Assembly (NCBI GenBank): GCA_016712525.1
Contig: JADJQX010000001.1
Span: 1,550,001-1,614,000, forward strand
DNA from: Myxococcales bacterium
GTDB taxonomy: Bacteria; Myxococcota_A; Polyangia; Polyangiales; Polyangiaceae
DNA length: 64,000 nt
Reading direction: 5' to 3'
Positions within the stretch are counted from its first letter, which is position 1. Each line of letters opens with the position of its first letter. The notes beneath the pieces were generated by a model. That model did no database searches and had not been told where the DNA came from. It was given only the letters and a program-made list of their open reading frames with translations. The translations under genes and the position numbers were made by a program. Positions 60,800 through 64,000 of this stretch are shown here, one piece after another.

Positions 60800-63700
60800 A
60801 TGAAGCCCAGCCAAAAGCCCGCCTCCGCCGACACCCTCATGACCCCCATCGCCGTCGTCGGCATGGGCGCTCTCTTCCCGGGAGCGAAAGACACGTTCGC
60901 GTTCTGGAAAGACATCGTCGAAGGGAAGGACCGCCTCACGGAGGTGCCGCGCTCGCACTGGCTGCGCGACGACTACTACGCGGAGAAGCCCGGCACGCAG
61001 GACAAGGTCTACACGACCCGTGGCGGCTTCCTCCCCGAGGTCGACTTCGCTCCGATGGAGTTCGGCATGCCGCCGAACGCGCTGCCCGCGACCGATACGG
61101 CGCAGCTCCTCGCGCTCGTGGTCGCGAAGCACGCCCTCGAAGAGGCGACGCGCGGCAAATGGGAGACCGTCGACAAGAGCCGCATGAGCGTGCTCCTCGG
61201 CGTGGCGTCGGCCACCGAGCTCGTCGCGCAGATGACGGGGCGCCTCCAGAAGCCCGTGTGGCAGCACGCGATGCGCCAGGCCGGCCTCTCGGACGCCGAG
61301 ATCGCCCGCCTCACCGAGGAGATCGACAAACAGTACGTGCCTTGGCAGGAGTCGACCTTCCCCGGGCTCCTCGGCAACGTGGTGGCCGGGCGCATCACCA
61401 ACCGCTTCGACATGGGCGGCTCGAACGCCGTCGTCGACGCGGCCTGCGCCGGCTCGCTCGCGGCGCTCTCGATGGCGGTGAACGACCTCGCGCTCGGGCA
61501 CTCGGACCTCGTGCTCACGGGCGGTGTCGACGCGCTGAACGACATCTTCATGTACATGTGCTTCGCGCAGACGGGCGCGCTCTCGCTCTCGGGCGACTGC
61601 CGTCCCTTCTCCGACAAGAGCGACGGCACCATGCTCGGCGAGGGCATCGGCATGGTGGCGCTCCGCCGCCTGAGCGACGCCGAGCGCGACGGCGACGCGA
61701 TCTACGCGGTCATCCGCGGGCTCGGCTCGTCGTCCGACGGGCGCGCCAAGAGCATCTACGCGCCCTCGGCCCAAGGCCAGACGCTCGCCCTCGAGCGCGC
61801 CTACGAGCGCGCCGGTTACGGCCCCGAGACGGTCGGTCTGGTCGAAGCCCACGGCACGAGCACCCAGGCCGGTGACGCGGCCGAGTTCGAGGCGCTGAAG
61901 CAGGTGTTCGCCAAGGCGGGCGCCGAGAAGGGCTCGATCGCGCTCGGCTCGGTGAAGGGCCAGATCGGCCACACCAAGGCCGCCGCTGGCGCCGCCGGGC
62001 TCATCAAGGCCGTGCTCGCGCTCCACCACAAGGTGCTCCCGCCGACCATCAAGGTCGACGCCCCGAACCCGAAGATGGGCATCGAGGACAGCGCGTTCTA
62101 CCTCAACACGCAGCTCCGCCCCTGGGTGCACGGCGCCGACAAGGCTCACCCGCGCCGCGCCTCGGTGAGCGCGCTCGGCTTCGGCGGGACGAACTTCCAC
62201 GTCGCGCTCGAAGAGTACGTGGGCCCCTCGGATCGCCCGGGCCGCATGCACACGCTCCCGTCGGAGCTCTTCGTGCTCTCGGCCGACACGCCCGCCGCGC
62301 TCGTCGCCGACGCGCAGGCGCTCGCGAAGGCCTCGGAGACCGAGGGCGCGTTCTCGCACCTTGCGAAGGCCTCGCAGCTCTCGTTCGACGCGCAGAAGCC
62401 CGCGCGCCTCTCGGTGGTCGCGACCGACGCGGCCGACCTCAGCGAGAAGCTCGCGTTCGCCGCGCAGACGATCTCGAAGAACGAAGCCGCGACGTTCTCG
62501 TCGCCGAAGGGCATGTGGTACGGGGTGGGTGCGTCGGCAAAATCCTCTGAAGTTGCGGTGCTTTTCCCGGGGCAGGGCAGCCAGTACGTCGGCATGGGCA
62601 AAGACCTCGCGGTGCACGTGGACCGCATGCGCGACGTGTGGGACGGCATCGCGAGCGAGGTCCGCGACGGTACGGGCTCGCTCGCGTCGCGTGTGTTCCC
62701 GGCGCCCGGGTTCGGCCCGGAGGCCCGCGACGCTGCCGAGCGCGCCCTCACCGCGACCGACTGGGCCCAGCCCGCGATCTGCGCCACGAGCCTCGGCATG
62801 CTGCGCCTGTTCGAGCTCACGGGTCTCCGACCGGCGATGGTCGGTGGGCACTCGCTCGGCGAGGTGACGGCGGCCGTCGCGGCGGGCCTCTTCGACGAGA
62901 AGACGGGCCTCCTCCTCGCGCGGAAGCGCGGTGAGCTCATGGCCGAGGCGAGCAAGCTCCCGGGCGCGATGACCGCGGTGTCGGCCGAGCGCGACGTGGT
63001 GGCGAACGCGGTGCATGGGCTCGACGTGGTGCTCGCGAACCACAACGCGCCGACGCAGATCGTGCTCTCGGGTGCGACCGAGGCGATCGAGCGCGCCGAG
63101 AAGGCCCTCGAGCAGAAGGGCCTCACCGCGAAGCGCCTCTCGGTGGCGACGGCGTTCCACTCGCCCATCGTGGCCGGTGCGGTCGCGCCGTTCCGCACGC
63201 ACCTCGACGGCGTCGACGTGGCTCCGGCCAAGGTGCCGTTCTTCGCGAACGCCACGGCGGCCGTGTACCCGAGCGATCCGTCGGCCGCGCGCGCACAGCT
63301 CGCCGAGGCCGTCGCCAAGCCCGTGCGCTTCGTCGAGCAGGTCGAGGCCATGTACGCGGCGGGTGCGCGGGTGTTCGTCGAGGTGGGGCCCGACGCCGTG
63401 CTCACGAAGCTCGTCGAGCGTTGCCTCGAGGGGCGCGCGCACACGGCGATCGCCTTCGATCAGAAGGGCAAAAATGGCGTCGTCGCGTTCCAGTCGGCGC
63501 TCGGTCGCCTCGCGAGCTTGGGCCTCCCGGTCGCGTTCGAGCGCTTCTGGTCGGGCGAGGTCATGGGCGAGGACCCGACGACCTCGTCCAAGCCGAAGTT
63601 CACCGTGAAGCTCTCGGGCTCGAACTACGGCAAGCCCTACCCGCCCAAGAACCCCGTCGCGCGGCCTCCCGTGCGCACGCCGGCCGCGCCGGTCGTCTCG

Positions 63701-64000
63701 GCGCCCGCGGCTCCGGCTCCGGCCCTGAACGGTCACGCGAACGGACACGCGAACGGTCACGTGAACGGCGCCAAGGTGGCCGTGAGCGCCGCTCCCGTGG
63801 CACGCCCCGCCCCCGTCCCAGCGTCCGCGCCTGCGCCCGCGCCCGTCGCGCAGGTGGTCGCTTCGTCTCCCGCGCGCCCGGTCCCCGCGGCGCCTGTTTC
63901 CCGTGTCCTTTCCACGCGTTCCGAGGTCTCGATGTCTTCTCACGTTCCGCCCGCGCCCCCCGTCGATCCGTCGAGCTTCGTCGCCTCCCTCGAGCGCCTC
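60800..64000 (+). CDS. PfaA-type polyunsaturated fatty acid/polyketide synthase, cut by the window edge
   Basis: The visible 1067 residues contain a ketosynthase and an acyltransferase. The KS has Cys216 (VDAACAGSLAAL), His351 (EAHGTSTQAGD) and His391 (GQIGHTKAAAG). The AT has LFPGQGSQYVGMG near 588 and Ser685 in GHSLGEVTA. The KS N-terminus shares the PfaA arrangement RGGFLPEVDFAPMEFGMPPN, typical of Pfa2/PfaA subunits of PUFA synthases. An Ala/Pro linker with NGHANGHANG repeats follows the AT, where acyl-carrier domains would come next in PfaA. The frame is open at the edge. No enoyl-reductase gene is upstream, unlike characterised myxobacterial pfa clusters. Confidence 0.93.
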   Translation, partial: MKPSQKPASADTLMTPIAVVGMGALFPGAKDTFAFWKDIVEGKDRLTEVPRSHWLRDDYYAEKPGTQDKVYTTRGGFLPEVDFAPMEFGMPPNALPATDTAQLLALVVAKHALEEATRGKWETVDKSRMSVLLGVASATELVAQMTGRLQKPVWQHAMRQAGLSDAEIARLTEEIDKQYVPWQESTFPGLLGNVVAGRITNRFDMGGSNAVVDAACAGSLAALSMAVNDLALGHSDLVLTGGVDALNDIFMYMCFAQTGALSLSGDCRPFSDKSDGTMLGEGIGMVALRRLSDAERDGDAIYAVIRGLGSSSDGRAKSIYAPSAQGQTLALERAYERAGYGPETVGLVEAHGTSTQAGDAAEFEALKQVFAKAGAEKGSIALGSVKGQIGHTKAAAGAAGLIKAVLALHHKVLPPTIKVDAPNPKMGIEDSAFYLNTQLRPWVHGADKAHPRRASVSALGFGGTNFHVALEEYVGPSDRPGRMHTLPSELFVLSADTPAALVADAQALAKASETEGAFSHLAKASQLSFDAQKPARLSVVATDAADLSEKLAFAAQTISKNEAATFSSPKGMWYGVGASAKSSEVAVLFPGQGSQYVGMGKDLAVHVDRMRDVWDGIASEVRDGTGSLASRVFPAPGFGPEARDAAERALTATDWAQPAICATSLGMLRLFELTGLRPAMVGGHSLGEVTAAVAAGLFDEKTGLLLARKRGELMAEASKLPGAMTAVSAERDVVANAVHGLDVVLANHNAPTQIVLSGATEAIERAEKALEQKGLTAKRLSVATAFHSPIVAGAVAPFRTHLDGVDVAPAKVPFFANATAAVYPSDPSAARAQLAEAVAKPVRFVEQVEAMYAAGARVFVEVGPDAVLTKLVERCLEGRAHTAIAFDQKGKNGVVAFQSALGRLASLGLPVAFERFWSGEVMGEDPTTSSKPKFTVKLSGSNYGKPYPPKNPVARPPVRTPAAPVVSAPAAPAPALNGHANGHANGHVNGAKVAVSAAPVARPAPVPASAPAPAPVAQVVASSPARPVPAAPVSRVLSTRSEVSMSSHVPPAPPVDPSSFVASLERL

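Noticed and set aside
60752..63943. Long minus-strand open frame opposite the PfaA-type synthase
   Set aside because: The plus strand has intact KS and AT active sites; the antisense translation is Arg/His-rich and without motifs.

Overview
The window is GC-rich DNA read as a chromosome segment of a myxobacterium, probably of the Polyangia. The taxonomic call is an inference from four things seen here: C-terminal Cys + membrane helix + Arg-cluster tails of the MYXO-CTERM type, Ser/Thr kinases with anti-sigma-like or TPR modules, about twenty predicted lipoproteins, and a PfaA-type polyketide/fatty-acid synthase. I find 51 protein genes (49 complete, one cut by each window edge). I saw no rRNA, tRNA, CRISPR array, transposase or phage gene.

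Layout. 1-8.7 kb: a cut Pro-rich lipoprotein, an MFS exporter, a 1484-residue membrane protein with an internal duplication, and a TPR/double winged-helix regulator overlapping a lipoprotein gene. 8.7-22.1 kb is an unbroken minus-strand run. It holds a four-gene YceI/c-type cytochrome/porin-like operon, a 511-bp gap, an extended PLP enzyme, a lamin-tail lipoprotein, TlyA, a histidine kinase/sigma-54 regulator/binding-protein operon, a MYXO-CTERM trypsin and MqnD (futalosine route to menaquinone). 22.2-28.8 kb is mostly plus strand: an FAH-family enzyme coupled to a sulfatase-modifying-factor-like membrane protein, two tandem paralogous lipoproteins, a zinc-ribbon membrane protein, a second trypsin-like lipoprotein and small lipoproteins. 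28.7-37.4 kb: an MBL-fold lipoprotein facing a LysR regulator, a giant HEAT-repeat protein, a nested minisatellite, and PEP carboxylase. 37.6-47.2 kb: a PhoX-like Tat protein, two DUF333 lipoproteins, a kinase-pseudokinase fusion, and a sigma factor divergent from a zinc-finger/kinase/TPR membrane protein. 47.2-58.8 kb: a MAPEG protein, a DJ-1 enzyme and GlxA-type regulator sharing a perfect inverted repeat, a lipin-like phosphatase lipoprotein, a 33-residue Cys-repeat lipoprotein, a ThDP-dependent lyase, and a carboxylate-amine ligase/aspartoacylase pair. 58.9-64 kb: two lipoproteins and the first 1067 residues of a PfaA-type synthase.

The most coherent functional units are (1) the envelope electron-transfer cassette at 8678-11956, (2) the signalling block at 40799-46141, and (3) the start of a polyunsaturated-fatty-acid-synthase-like locus at 60800. 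Most of the remaining secreted proteins have no recognisable function and are described only by what can be read in them.
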